From contig NZ_QGDL01000007.1 of NCBI RefSeq assembly GCF_003149245.1, positions 243,218 through 307,217 on the forward strand: a stretch of DNA of 64,000 nt. The letters run 5' to 3'. Numbering within the stretch: the stretch's first letter is position 1; every line of letters begins with the position of its first letter. Position numbers and translations under genes: made by a program. Origin of the DNA: Faecalicatena orotica. GTDB lineage: Bacteria; Bacillota; Clostridia; Lachnospirales; Lachnospiraceae. Below are positions 14,500-24,247 of this stretch, one piece after another. A model generated the notes under the pieces. The model was not told the DNA's origin. It made no database searches and worked only from the letters and a program-made list of their open reading frames with translations.

Positions 14500-14586
14500 G
14501 GTACACCACTGAAAGCGTTCTGGTACACCACAAAACTCAATTAGGGACGTAGTAAACTTGAACTTTATTACGTCCTGAACTATAAT
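14500..14586 (+). promoter_or_regulatory. Promoter and direct repeats before the transglutaminase gene
   Basis: Sigma-A promoter TTGAAC (14558-14563), 17-bp spacer, TATAAT (14581-14586). A 12-bp imperfect hairpin GGACGTAGTAAA/TTTATTACGTCC (14545-14575) overlaps it. Upstream, GGTACACCAC occurs twice (14500-14509 and 14522-14531), 22 bp apart, about two helix turns, suggesting a regulator site. The rest of 14371-14642 holds nothing else seen. Confidence 0.5.
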
Positions 14587-14642
14587 GATTGCAGGCAGCG
14601 TTTTGTTGCGGTGAAGGCGGGGGTCCGGGAAGGGGTAAATAT

Positions 14643-15866
14643 ATGGCGAGAAGAAGGAAGAGAAGGAAATGGCCGGTGTTTCTGGCCATATTGATGGTAG
14701 TTTGTATTTTTGCGGGCTTGGGGGGAGTTGTAAAGAGGCTTCTCCCGGACATTTTTGCATCTACGGGGGAAGTGATCCAGACGGTCAGGGAGAAGGCATC
14801 CGGGACGGCGGGGGTGCCTTTTGAGGCGGTCAGTGTCCAGGAAGAGGATGTTTCAGGCGGGTATTATTACCGGCAGTTGAATGAGGAGGAACAGGCGCTG
14901 TATAAAGAGCTGTACCAGGGGCTGATGGATACTTCGGATGTGATATATATGCACACCCCGGATATGGAGGCAGTCAAGACGGTCAGCCGGTACATCCTGT
15001 GTGATATGCCCCAGCTGTTCTGGTGCAGCGGGGAGATGCAGATGACAGGTTACGAGGCGTATTCCGAGGTCCGGCCGGTCTATACTTATACGGGCGGGGA
15101 AAAGGACCAGAAGCAGGCGGAAATAGATTTGGCCGTGCAGGAATGTTTTACGGGGATCAGCGGGGACATGTCTGAATATGATAAGATCAAATATGTTTTC
15201 GAGTATCTCGTGAACACGGTGGATTATAATCTGGATGCTCCGGATAACCAGACGATTTACAGCTCACTGGCAGGCAAATCGTCTGTCTGCGCCGGGTATT
15301 CCCGGGGGGCCCAGTACCTGCTTAATAGGCTTGGCATAGAATGTATTTATGTAACAGGAAATATCCCAGGTCAGGGCGCACATGCATGGAATATCGTGAA
15401 TTGCGGCGGGCAATACTATCAAATGGATGTTACTTTCGGAGACCCTGTTTTTATCGAGGCTGAGGGTGGCAAAGCGCCCCCGGAGCAGAGCATCAATTAT
15501 GATTATCTGTGCTGCAGCGATGCGGAGATCATGAAGAACCATACGGCGGATACTTTTGTCACATATCCCCAGTGCAATTCGATGGATTTAAATTATTACA
15601 GACTGAACGGCATGTATTATGAAACATTTGACCCGGACCAGCTCCTTTTGGACATGAATAATTCTATCTATAATATGGAGAGTTCTTTTACCTGTAAGTT
15701 TGCCAGCGACAGTCTCTATGAGGAGGCCCATGACATGGTTCTGGATGACCTGGTGAAGAGGGCCGTGCAGAATCTGCTGGATTATTACGGGCTGGTGTCT
15801 GTGCAGTATACGTATATCGAGGATGCGGTAATGGACAAAATAACAATTTACTGGAATTATGAATAG
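14643..15866 (+). CDS. Membrane-anchored transglutaminase-like protein
   Basis: 407 residues. A basic N-terminus (ARRRKRRKW) and one transmembrane segment (FLAILMVVCIFAGLGG) suggest an extracytoplasmic domain anchored in the membrane. The C-terminal transglutaminase-like core has the catalytic triad visible: Cys 216 in SVCAGYSRG, His 247 in GAHAWN, and Asp 262 in YQMDVTFGDP. Such domains act as cysteine peptidases or cross-linking enzymes at the cell surface. The start ATG 14643 has AAGGGG upstream; the longer frame from 14589 has none. Confidence 0.82.
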   Translation: MARRRKRRKWPVFLAILMVVCIFAGLGGVVKRLLPDIFASTGEVIQTVREKASGTAGVPFEAVSVQEEDVSGGYYYRQLNEEEQALYKELYQGLMDTSDVIYMHTPDMEAVKTVSRYILCDMPQLFWCSGEMQMTGYEAYSEVRPVYTYTGGEKDQKQAEIDLAVQECFTGISGDMSEYDKIKYVFEYLVNTVDYNLDAPDNQTIYSSLAGKSSVCAGYSRGAQYLLNRLGIECIYVTGNIPGQGAHAWNIVNCGGQYYQMDVTFGDPVFIEAEGGKAPPEQSINYDYLCCSDAEIMKNHTADTFVTYPQCNSMDLNYYRLNGMYYETFDPDQLLLDMNNSIYNMESSFTCKFASDSLYEEAHDMVLDDLVKRAVQNLLDYYGLVSVQYTYIEDAVMDKITIYWNYE

Positions 15867-15907
15867 CACGCAGGAACAGCATGGAAATAATCCACGTAAA
15901 AAAAATG

Positions 15908-16026
15908 TTGAAATATGATTTGAATTGTAGTATAATCTTTACAATTTGAGCACATGGGCGCTCTGGACACAAGAAGACTCCACGAGTGCCTTTGTTTTGT
16001 AAAATATGAAGGGAATAGGTGAACAT
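15908..16026 (+). promoter_or_regulatory. carAB promoter and leader
   Basis: TTGAAA (15908-15913), 17-bp spacer, TATAAT (15931-15936). The ~85-base leader can form GGCGCTC/GAGTGCC around GGACACAAGAAGACTCCAC, followed by TTTGTTTT, so transcription attenuation is possible. I could not identify the regulator. Confidence 0.55.
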
Positions 16027-17097
16027 ATGAAAGCGTTTCTGATATTAGAAGACGGAACCGTGTTTACAGGAATAAGCATAGGTTCGAAGAGAGAGATGAT
16101 TAGTGAAATCGTGTTTAATACCTCTATGACTGGGTATTTGGAAGTACTGACCGACCCTTCTTACGCGGGACAGGCAGTCGTCATGACCTATCCGCTGATT
16201 GGGAATTACGGGATTACGCCCGACATGGAATCTAAAAAAGCATGGCCGGATGGTTATATTGTAAGAGAATTATCCCGTGTGCCGAGCAACTTCCGCTGTG
16301 AAGGTACGATACAGGATTTTCTTGAGAAGCAGGACATTCCGGGAATTGCAGATGTAGATACCCGTGCACTCACCAAGATACTGAGAGAAAAGGGTACCAT
16401 GAATGGGATGATCACGACGAATGAGAATTATGACCTGGAAGAGATCCTTCCGAGATTGAAGGCCTACAAGGTAGGGGATGTTGTTTCCAAAGTGACATGT
16501 TCTGAGAAATATGTTCTCGAAGGAAACGGGAAAAAAGTTGCTCTCCTTGATTTAGGCGCAAAGAATAACATTGCCAGCTCTTTAAATAAACGTGGTTGCG
16601 AAGTGACTGTTTATCCGGCCCGCACAACTGCTGAAGAAATCATTTCAGCTAATCCTGACGGTATTATGCTTTCGAATGGTCCCGGAGACCCTGCCGACTG
16701 CATTTCTATTATCGAAGAAATCAAGAAATTATACAATACAGATATTCCTGTTTTTGCTATTTGTCTGGGACATCAGCTGATGGCTCTTGCTACGGGTGCG
16801 TCCACACATAAGCTGAAGTATGGACACAGGGGAGGAAACCACCCGGTGAAAGACCTGAAGACAAACCGCGTGTATATTTCATCCCAGAACCACGGATATG
16901 TCGTGGATACAGACAGTGTGGATGAGAATGTGGCCGTGCCGGCATTCACCAATGTAAATGACGGGACAAATGAAGGCCTGGAATATCTGGGAAAGAATAT
17001 CTTTACCGTACAGTTCCATCCGGAGGCATGCCCGGGACCGCAGGATTCAGGGTACCTTTTTGACAGATTCATAGAAATGATGGGAGGAACGAAATAA
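16027..17097 (+). CDS. carA: Carbamoyl-phosphate synthase small subunit
   Basis: Glutaminase subunit that supplies ammonia to CarB for carbamoyl phosphate (pyrimidine and arginine synthesis). 356 residues. N-terminal CarA domain starts MKAFLILEDGTVFTG. The C-terminal class I amidotransferase has nucleophile Cys 246 in FAICLGHQLMALA and the His/Glu of QFHPEACPGP. The start at 16027 is chosen for AGGTG upstream and the family N-terminus. It overlaps carB by one base (TAATG), so the subunits are translationally coupled. Confidence 0.97.
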   Translation: MKAFLILEDGTVFTGISIGSKREMISEIVFNTSMTGYLEVLTDPSYAGQAVVMTYPLIGNYGITPDMESKKAWPDGYIVRELSRVPSNFRCEGTIQDFLEKQDIPGIADVDTRALTKILREKGTMNGMITTNENYDLEEILPRLKAYKVGDVVSKVTCSEKYVLEGNGKKVALLDLGAKNNIASSLNKRGCEVTVYPARTTAEEIISANPDGIMLSNGPGDPADCISIIEEIKKLYNTDIPVFAICLGHQLMALATGASTHKLKYGHRGGNHPVKDLKTNRVYISSQNHGYVVDTDSVDENVAVPAFTNVNDGTNEGLEYLGKNIFTVQFHPEACPGPQDSGYLFDRFIEMMGGTK

Positions 17098-20000
17098 TGC
17101 CAAGAGATAAAAGTATAAAGAAAGTATTAGTCATCGGTTCCGGTCCGATTATTATCGGACAGGCGGCAGAATTTGATTACGCCGGAACACAGGCGTGCCG
17201 TTCCCTGAAAGAAGAGGGAATCGAGGTTGTTCTTCTGAACTCCAACCCGGCTACCATCATGACGGATAAGGACATCGCGGACCGTGTATATATCGAACCG
17301 CTTACCGTAGAAGTTGTGGAACAGCTGATTAAAAAAGAAAAGCCTGACAGCGTGCTCCCGACACTCGGGGGACAGGCAGGCCTGAACCTTGCTATGGAGC
17401 TGGATGAGGCAGGATTTTTTAAAGAAAATAATGTACGCCTGATCGGAACAACATCAGAGACGATCAAGAAGGCCGAAGACCGTCTGGAATTCAAAGCGAC
17501 AATGGAGAAGATCGGCGAGCCTGTTGCAGCCTCTCTGGTCGTGGAAAATGTCGAGGACGGCCTTGCATTTGCAAATGAGATCGGCTATCCGGTCGTACTG
17601 CGTCCTGCCTATACATTAGGAGGAAGCGGCGGCGGTATCGCAGACAACTCTGAACAGCTGGTAGAGATCCTTTCAAACGGACTCCGCCTCTCACGCGTGG
17701 GACAGGTTCTGGTAGAGCGCTGCATCGCCGGCTGGAAGGAAATCGAGTATGAAGTGATGCGTGATTCCAATGGAAACTGCATTACCGTTTGTAATATGGA
17801 AAATATTGACCCGGTCGGCGTACACACAGGGGACAGTATCGTTGTGGCTCCGTCCCAGACACTGGGGGATAAAGAGTACCAGATGCTGCGTACGTCCGCA
17901 CTGAACATCATCAGTGAGCTGAATATCACCGGTGGGTGTAACGTACAGTATGCACTTCACCCGGAGAGTTTCGAATACTGTGTTATCGAGGTAAACCCCC
18001 GTGTAAGCCGTTCCTCCGCACTGGCATCCAAGGCGACAGGTTATCCGATTGCGAAAGTAGCGGCAAAGATTGCACTGGGATACACGCTGGATGAAATCAA
18101 AAACGCGATTACCGGAAAGACATACGCAAGCTTTGAGCCAATGCTGGATTACTGTGTTGTCAAGATCCCGAGGCTTCCATTCGATAAATTTATCAGTGCC
18201 AAGAGGACACTGACCACACAGATGAAAGCGACAGGGGAAGTCATGAGTATCTGTGACAACTTCGAGGGCGCATTGATGAAGGCTATCCGATCACTGGAAC
18301 AGCATGTGGACAGCCTGATGTCATATGATTTCACAGGTCTGAGTGTGGATGGATTGACAGAGGAGCTTGCGATTGTGGATGATATGCGAATCTGGAGAAT
18401 CGCGGAGGCACTGCGCCGTGGCATCAGCTATGAGACCATTCACGCTATCACGAAGATTGATAACTGGTTTATTGATAAATTAGCCATCCTTGTGGAAATG
18501 GAACAGGCCCTGAAAACGCAGGAGCTTACTCCGGAGCTTTTAAAACAGGCGAAGAAGATCGAATTCCCGGACAATGTGATTGCACAACTGACAGGAAAAA
18601 CAGAGACGCAGATACACAACATGCGCCATGAAAACGGAATCGTGGCTGCTTATAAGATGGTAGACACCTGTGCGGCAGAATTCGCGGCAGCGACACCTTA
18701 TTACTATTCCGTATATGGAAGAGAGAATGAGGTAGAAGAGACAAGGGACAGGAAGAAGGTGCTTGTACTTGGTTCAGGCCCGATCCGCATCGGCCAGGGA
18801 ATCGAGTTCGATTTCTGTTCCGTTCACTGTACATGGGCATTTTCGAAAGAAGGTTATGAGACGATCATCGTAAATAATAATCCGGAGACCGTGAGCACTG
18901 ATTTCGATATCGCTGATAAGCTGTACTTTGAGCCATTGACACCGGAAGATGTCAAGAGCATTGTGGATCTGGAAAAACCGGACGGCGCGGTAGTGCAGTT
19001 CGGCGGGCAGACAGCGATCAAGCTGACAGAGAGCCTGATGAAGATGGGCGTTCCGATCCTCGGGACCTCTGCCGAAAATGTAGACAAGGCAGAGGACAGG
19101 GAGCTGTTCGATGAGATTCTGGAAGAGTGTCAGATCCCGCGTCCGACAGGCGGAACCGTATATACAGCTGAGGAGGCAAAGGAAGTTGCAAACAGGCTGG
19201 GCTATCCGGTACTGGTAAGGCCGTCCTACGTACTTGGCGGTCAGGGAATGCAGATTGCCATCAATGACCATGATATTGATGAATTTATTGGAATCATTAA
19301 CAGAATTGCACAGGATCATCCGATCCTCGTAGATAAATACCTGCAGGGCAAAGAGATCGAAGTAGATGCCGTATGCGATGGCGAAGACATCCTGATTCCG
19401 GGAATCATGGAACACATCGAGCGTGCAGGAATCCATTCCGGTGACAGCATTTCCGTGTATCCGGCACAGAGCTTAAGCAGTGCGGCAAAAGAAAAAATCG
19501 CCGAATACACAAGAAGGCTTGCAAAGTCCCTCCACGTGGTCGGACTGATCAACATCCAGTTCATCGTATGCGGGGAAGAGGATGTATACGTGATCGAAGT
19601 AAACCCACGTTCCAGCCGTACTGTGCCTTACATCAGCAAGGTGACGGGAATCCCGATCGTACCCCTTGCGACGAAGGTGATTATCGGAAGTAAGATCAGG
19701 GATCTGGGATATACACCGGGACTTCAGAGGGAAGCAGATTATGTGGCGGTCAAGATGCCTGTATTCTCCTTTGAGAAGATCCGCGGTGCAGACATCAGTC
19801 TCGGACCGGAGATGAAATCAACGGGAGAATGCTTAGGTATCGCAAAGACGTTCGACGAAGCACTATATAAGGCATTCTTAGGAGCAGGAATTAACCTGCC
19901 AAAATACAAGAACATGATCATGACCGTGCGTGATGAAGACAAGCCAGAGGCTGTGGAGATCGGACGCAGATTCGAAAAGATCGGGTACCGTATTTTTGCT

Positions 20001-20300
20001 ACGAAGAGTACTGCCAAAGCTTTGAATGAGGGCGGAGTCAAGGCGATTCCGGTCCGCAAGATCGAACAGGAATCCCCGAACCTGCTTGATTTGATCTTAG
20101 GACATGAGATCGATCTTGTCATCGACACACCGGCACAGGGCGCGGAACATTCAAGAGACGGATTCGTGATCCGCAGAAATGCAATCGAGACAGGTGTAAA
20201 TGTACTGACTGCAATGGATACGGCAAGGGCACTGATTACAAGTCTGGAGAATACAGATATCCAAAAACTGACCCTGATTGATATTGCTACCGTACAATAA
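17097..20300 (+). CDS. carB: Carbamoyl-phosphate synthase large subunit
   Basis: 1067 residues, full length. It has two homologous ATP-grasp halves. The first starts KKVLVIGSGPIIIGQAAEFDYAG, the second KVLVLGSGPIRIGQGIEFD at about residue 557. The ATP-binding regions VRPSYVLGGQGMQ and RPAYTLGGSGGG are both present. A C-terminal allosteric MGS-like domain follows (from about 930). Converts bicarbonate, ammonia and two ATP into carbamoyl phosphate in complex with CarA. Confidence 0.98.
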   Translation: MPRDKSIKKVLVIGSGPIIIGQAAEFDYAGTQACRSLKEEGIEVVLLNSNPATIMTDKDIADRVYIEPLTVEVVEQLIKKEKPDSVLPTLGGQAGLNLAMELDEAGFFKENNVRLIGTTSETIKKAEDRLEFKATMEKIGEPVAASLVVENVEDGLAFANEIGYPVVLRPAYTLGGSGGGIADNSEQLVEILSNGLRLSRVGQVLVERCIAGWKEIEYEVMRDSNGNCITVCNMENIDPVGVHTGDSIVVAPSQTLGDKEYQMLRTSALNIISELNITGGCNVQYALHPESFEYCVIEVNPRVSRSSALASKATGYPIAKVAAKIALGYTLDEIKNAITGKTYASFEPMLDYCVVKIPRLPFDKFISAKRTLTTQMKATGEVMSICDNFEGALMKAIRSLEQHVDSLMSYDFTGLSVDGLTEELAIVDDMRIWRIAEALRRGISYETIHAITKIDNWFIDKLAILVEMEQALKTQELTPELLKQAKKIEFPDNVIAQLTGKTETQIHNMRHENGIVAAYKMVDTCAAEFAAATPYYYSVYGRENEVEETRDRKKVLVLGSGPIRIGQGIEFDFCSVHCTWAFSKEGYETIIVNNNPETVSTDFDIADKLYFEPLTPEDVKSIVDLEKPDGAVVQFGGQTAIKLTESLMKMGVPILGTSAENVDKAEDRELFDEILEECQIPRPTGGTVYTAEEAKEVANRLGYPVLVRPSYVLGGQGMQIAINDHDIDEFIGIINRIAQDHPILVDKYLQGKEIEVDAVCDGEDILIPGIMEHIERAGIHSGDSISVYPAQSLSSAAKEKIAEYTRRLAKSLHVVGLINIQFIVCGEEDVYVIEVNPRSSRTVPYISKVTGIPIVPLATKVIIGSKIRDLGYTPGLQREADYVAVKMPVFSFEKIRGADISLGPEMKSTGECLGIAKTFDEALYKAFLGAGINLPKYKNMIMTVRDEDKPEAVEIGRRFEKIGYRIFATKSTAKALNEGGVKAIPVRKIEQESPNLLDLILGHEIDLVIDTPAQGAEHSRDGFVIRRNAIETGVNVLTAMDTARALITSLENTDIQKLTLIDIATVQ

Positions 20301-20337
20301 TAAGCAAAAAGATCATGAAGCTGACAGATAAAAAGAA

Positions 20338-20380
20338 GACCGGATTCAGACAATAACGTCTGATTCCGGCCTTTCTCTTA
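20338..20380. terminator. Shared terminator between carB and yeiH
   Basis: ACCGGA-TCAGAC pairs with GTCTGA-TCCGGC, followed by CTTTCTCTT. It lies between convergent genes and can serve both. Confidence 0.75.
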
Positions 20381-20390
20381 TGCAGAAATT

Positions 20391-21398
20391 TTACCAGATA
20401 CCCATGAAATGCTGCATCAGCAGACTGACCCCGGTAATCCCGACCCAGCAGCAGAACCCGGTGAAGATCGGTTTTGCCCCGGTCTTGACGAGCGTGACAA
20501 TATATGTATTCAGTCCGATTGCTGCCATCGCCATGATGATCAGGAACTTACTCAGTTCTTTTAACGGCGCTGTGACACTGACCGGAAGATGGAATACGGT
20601 CGTTACAACAGCCGCAAGGATAAAGAACAGGACAAAATACGGGAACGTTTTTTTGAGACTGAAGGAAGATCCTTCGGTCTTTTTTTCCTTTCTTTCCCCA
20701 TAGATGGCAAGGGCAAGGGTGATCGGGATAATCGCCAGAGTTCTTGTCATTTTGACGATTGCGGCAGCTTCCAGTGTATGGCTTGCATGAATGCCGTCCC
20801 ATGCCGCAGCCGCCGCGGTGACGGAAGAGGTGTCATTGATGGCGGTTCCGGCAAAGAGCCCGAAGCCTTCATTGCTCATGTGGAGCAGCCCGCCCAATGT
20901 CGGAAAGATCAAAGCGGCCAGTACATTGAACAGAAAGATGACAGAAATAGACTGTGCGACTTCTTCATCTGTTGCGCGGATGACCGGCGCTGTTGCCGCG
21001 ATGGCCGAACCACCGCAGATTGAGGAGCCGACTCCGACAAGGATGGCATTGTTCGGATCCAGTTTTAAAGCTTTATACAGGATAAAGGCAATAATCAGGG
21101 ATGTGCTGATTGTGCAGATAATGATGGGCAGTGACTGCCGCCCTTTTGCAAGGATTTCTGTCAGGTTCATGCCGAATCCCAGAAATACGACGGCAGCCTG
21201 CAGAATTTTTTTGGAAGTATAGGTGATACCCGGTTGTACGGTATCTTTCTGCCTGATCAGAAGTGTTAAGACCATGCCGATTAATATAGAAAAAACAGGA
21301 CCTCCGATGACCGGCACCGCTTTTCCTAAAAACCAGGATGGCACCGCAATCATCAGACAAAACAAAAGCCCCGGTCCGTTCTTTTTCAAAAAGTTCAT
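20391..21398 (-). CDS. yeiH: YeiH-family (UPF0324) putative anion/sulfate exporter
   Basis: 335-residue polytopic membrane protein with about ten transmembrane segments. Family marks: N-terminal [42 protein letters not shown], and [17 protein letters not shown] at the C-terminus. The family includes E. coli YeiH, whose gene is regulated by the neighbouring LysR protein YieE/CysL-like. A LysR gene is divergent here as well (21621), so it is probably the regulator. Substrate not proved. Confidence 0.85.
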   Translation of the reverse strand: MNFLKKNGPGLLFCLMIAVPSWFLGKAVPVIGGPVFSILIGMVLTLLIRQKDTVQPGITYTSKKILQAAVVFLGFGMNLTEILAKGRQSLPIIICTISTSLIIAFILYKALKLDPNNAILVGVGSSICGGSAIAATAPVIRATDEEVAQSISVIFLFNVLAALIFPTLGGLLHMSNEGFGLFAGTAINDTSSVTAAAAAWDGIHASHTLEAAAIVKMTRTLAIIPITLALAIYGERKEKKTEGSSFSLKKTFPYFVLFFILAAVVTTVFHLPVSVTAPLKELSKFLIIMAMAAIGLNTYIVTLVKTGAKPIFTGFCCWVGITGVSLLMQHFMGIW

Positions 21399-21620
21399 AA
21401 TAAATATCCTCCATTCCTCTTACTAAGATAACATTTAAATTTCGCGGCAGTTGAGCTGATGGTATACAGTAACCATATGCATAAACTGGATAATTCTGGA
21501 TGTATCCTGCCGTGTTCTTATAGTAGCATAAAAAAATTATAAAATAAAATTATATATCTTTATTTTATCATAAAAATATATTATGATAGAAATAGAAAAG
21601 CAGTGAGACGAGGGGGAACT
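21399..21620. promoter_or_regulatory. Divergent yeiH/lysR control region
   Basis: About 220 bases, very AT-rich, with several near-palindromes (e.g. ATAAAATAAAATTATAT and TTATCATAAAAATATATTATGATA) that could be T-N11-A LysR sites. No more precise site could be fixed by eye. Confidence 0.4.
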
Positions 21621-22514
21621 ATGCAGGATTTCCGGATGGAGACATTTTTGACCGTATGCCAGTGCATGAATTTTACAAGGGCGTCAGAAGAACTGAATAT
21701 CACACAGCCAGCTGTATCGCAGCATATACGGTATCTGGAGAAGCACTATCAGGTCAAGCTGTTCCGCTATGAGGGGAAGAAGCTTAAGATGACTCCGGCC
21801 GGAGAGATGCTGCGCAGTGCGGCTATGACTATGATGCATGACGAGATTTCTCTGGAAAACCAGATCCGGCATTTGTCGGAAGGATTTCAGGATATCCGGT
21901 TCGGCGCCACGATGACGGTCGGGGAGATCGTTATGGCGCGGATCTTGAAGCGGTATCTCAGCGTGTATCCGGATGCGCATCTCCACATGGAGGTTGCGAA
22001 TACACAGGAGCTGCTCCACAAACTGGACCACGGAGACATCGATTTTGCAATTGTAGAGGGGTTCTTTAAAAAAAGTGAATATGATTTTCTGCATTATTCA
22101 ACTGAAGATTACATCGCAGTGTGCAGTCCGTCTTATCCATTTCACAGAAAGGTGAAGAGACTGGAGGACTTGTTTGACGAAAGGCTGCTTCTTAGGGAGC
22201 CGGGATCAGGAACACGTGAGGTGTTGGAACGCTATCTTGACTCTAAGAACTTTTGTGTGGAAGATTTCGTGAAAACAGCGGAAATAGGGAGCCTCCATAC
22301 GATTAAGGAGTTGACAAAAGAGGGCTTAGGGATTACATTTTTATATGAAGTCGCAGTTCGTGAAGAACTGGAAAACGGTGAATTAAAGCAGATTGAACTA
22401 AAGGATTTTCAGATCAGCCATGATTTTACATTTATCTGGAGGCGCGGAAGTATCTACGCAGATACTTATCAGGCTTTATTCAGGCGTTTTTCTGAATTGG
22501 AAGCCAAACTGTGA
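21621..22514 (+). CDS. LysR-family regulator (CysL-like)
   Basis: 297 residues. The N-terminal winged helix-turn-helix reads MEYFLT-type MDFRMETFLTVCQCMNFTRA, then ELNITQPAVSQHIRYLEKHY. The effector domain begins around residue 90 and contains GDIDFAIVEG and LREPGSGTREVLERYL, which is typical for the CysL/CbbR branch. The start ATG 21621 has GAGGGGG five bases upstream. It probably controls yeiH and may also influence sufC, which starts 28 bases downstream. Confidence 0.85.
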   Translation: MQDFRMETFLTVCQCMNFTRASEELNITQPAVSQHIRYLEKHYQVKLFRYEGKKLKMTPAGEMLRSAAMTMMHDEISLENQIRHLSEGFQDIRFGATMTVGEIVMARILKRYLSVYPDAHLHMEVANTQELLHKLDHGDIDFAIVEGFFKKSEYDFLHYSTEDYIAVCSPSYPFHRKVKRLEDLFDERLLLREPGSGTREVLERYLDSKNFCVEDFVKTAEIGSLHTIKELTKEGLGITFLYEVAVREELENGELKQIELKDFQISHDFTFIWRRGSIYADTYQALFRRFSELEAKL

Positions 22515-22541
22515 TTATCATGGAGAAAAGGAAGTGCAAAG

Positions 22542-23291
22542 ATGTTAAAGGTAGAACATTTATCATATGACGTATCCGAAGAAGGCCGGCAGTCTGAGAT
22601 TCTCTCTGATGTCAGCTTCTCGGTGGAAGACGGAGAGATGCTCGTTATCACCGGCCCGAACGGGGGCGGCAAGTCCACACTGGCTAAGCTTTTGATGGGG
22701 ATCAACAGGCAGACGGCAGGGAAGATTTATCTGGATGGGACGGATATTACGGACATGTCGGTCAATGAACGGGCAAAAGCAGGCATGGGGTTCGCATTCC
22801 AACAGCCGCCGCGTTTCAAGGGGATGACCGTAAGACGGCTTTTATCTCTGGCGGCAGGAACAAAGCTTTCCGAGGATGAGTGCTGTTCACTCTTAAGCAG
22901 CGTGGGATTATGTGCGATGGAATATATTGACAGGGAGGCGGATGCGACGCTTTCCGGCGGGGAGATGAAGCGAATCGAGATTGCGACGGTACTCGCAAAG
23001 AAACACGACATCTGTATCTTTGATGAGCCTGAGGCAGGAATCGATCTATGGAGCTTCTCCATGCTGATCAAACGTTTTGAGAAGATACACAAAGCCAAGA
23101 AGGAGAGCCTGATCCTGATTTCCCATCAGGAGCGTATCATCCAGATGGCTGACCGTATTATGGTCATTTCAGACGGAAAGGTAGAATCTATAGGGGCTGC
23201 CAAGACGGTCATGCCGCAGCTTTTCGGGCAGGAGGCAGAGTCATGCACATGCGGCATGCAAAAGGGAGGTGAGATCTGTGAAGCTGAATGA
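22542..23291 (+). CDS. sufC: SufC-like Fe-S assembly ATPase
   Basis: 249-residue soluble ABC ATPase. Walker A GPNGGGKST, Q-loop FAFQQPPRFKGMTVR, signature LSGGEMKRIEIA, Walker B CIFDEPEAGID and switch His in ISHQ are all intact. The QQPP and DEPEAGID forms are typical for SufC rather than transporters. It overlaps the following SufB/D gene, its scaffold partner. The pair provides iron-sulfur clusters. Confidence 0.9.
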   Translation: MLKVEHLSYDVSEEGRQSEILSDVSFSVEDGEMLVITGPNGGGKSTLAKLLMGINRQTAGKIYLDGTDITDMSVNERAKAGMGFAFQQPPRFKGMTVRRLLSLAAGTKLSEDECCSLLSSVGLCAMEYIDREADATLSGGEMKRIEIATVLAKKHDICIFDEPEAGIDLWSFSMLIKRFEKIHKAKKESLILISHQERIIQMADRIMVISDGKVESIGAAKTVMPQLFGQEAESCTCGMQKGGEICEAE

Positions 23292-24201
23292 AGTAGCGGA
23301 AAACGTACTCAAAGTCATTGATTCTTATGGTTTTAAACAGGAAGGGGCCTTTAACCTCCGCCTGAACGGCATGGCAGTGTGCCACGGTGACAGCCGCCAT
23401 ATCAGGATCGTAAAAAAAGAAGATAAGCCGGGGATTGATATTTATATCAGTGGGGAGGCAGAACAGGAGCAGGTCCACATACCGGTCGTTATGTCCGAGC
23501 CGGGCATGAAGGATGTTGTTTATAATGACTTTTATATAGAAGACGGGGCGGACGTCACAATCGTGGCCGGCTGTGGAATCCATAACGACGGATGCAGCGA
23601 GAGCCGCCATGACGGAATACACGCCTTCCATGTAGGGAAGAACGCGAATGTGAAATACGTGGAGAACCATTATGCGGAAGGAACGGGAAGCGGGGATAAG
23701 GTGCTGAACCCTGTCACCAAGATTTATGTGGGCGAGAATTCAGTATTTACGCTGGAGACCACGCAGATTAAAGGCGTAGATTCCACAGAGCGGGAAAGCT
23801 TTATCGAACTGGCAGAGGGAGCGAAGCTGTATGTAACAGAGAAGCTTATGACGCACCGGGCACAGACCGCGGTTTCGAATATGGATGTGCAGTTAAATGG
23901 TGAGAACAGTTCAGCCAGAATCGTTTCACGATCCGTTGCGAGGGGGACATCCAGACAGGTATTCCACCCGAAGGCAGTCGGAAATGCCCTGTGCCACGCC
24001 CATGTGCAGTGTGATTCCATCATCATGGATCAGGCCCGGATCAGCTCGATCCCGGAAATCAATGCGAATCATGTAGATGCCCAGATCGTGCATGAGGCCG
24101 CGATCGGAAGGATCAATAGTGAGCAGCTGACAAAGCTCATGACATTCGGACTGTCAGAGGAAGAGGCAGAGGCGGTAATCATAGAAACATTCCTGAACTG
24201 A
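23278..24201 (+). CDS. SufB/SufD-family scaffold protein, short form
   Basis: 307 residues, beta-helix core of the SufBD family. Conserved C-terminal motif: SRSVARGTSRQVFHPKAVGN, HVQCDSIIMD, IPEINANHVDAQIVHEAAIGRI, LMTFGLSEEEAEAVII. It is shorter than canonical SufB (~465 residues), as in the minimal SufCB (SMS) systems of archaea and anaerobic Firmicutes. The start GTG 23278 fits the ribosome site GGGAGGTG. No sufS, sufU or sufE is adjacent. Assigning SufB versus SufD from sequence alone is uncertain. Confidence 0.85.
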   Translation: MKLNEVAENVLKVIDSYGFKQEGAFNLRLNGMAVCHGDSRHIRIVKKEDKPGIDIYISGEAEQEQVHIPVVMSEPGMKDVVYNDFYIEDGADVTIVAGCGIHNDGCSESRHDGIHAFHVGKNANVKYVENHYAEGTGSGDKVLNPVTKIYVGENSVFTLETTQIKGVDSTERESFIELAEGAKLYVTEKLMTHRAQTAVSNMDVQLNGENSSARIVSRSVARGTSRQVFHPKAVGNALCHAHVQCDSIIMDQARISSIPEINANHVDAQIVHEAAIGRINSEQLTKLMTFGLSEEEAEAVIIETFLN

Positions 24202-24247
24202 TCCATGCAGGAAGGAGCAGTGCCGGGAATGAAGAAGGAAAAAGTGA

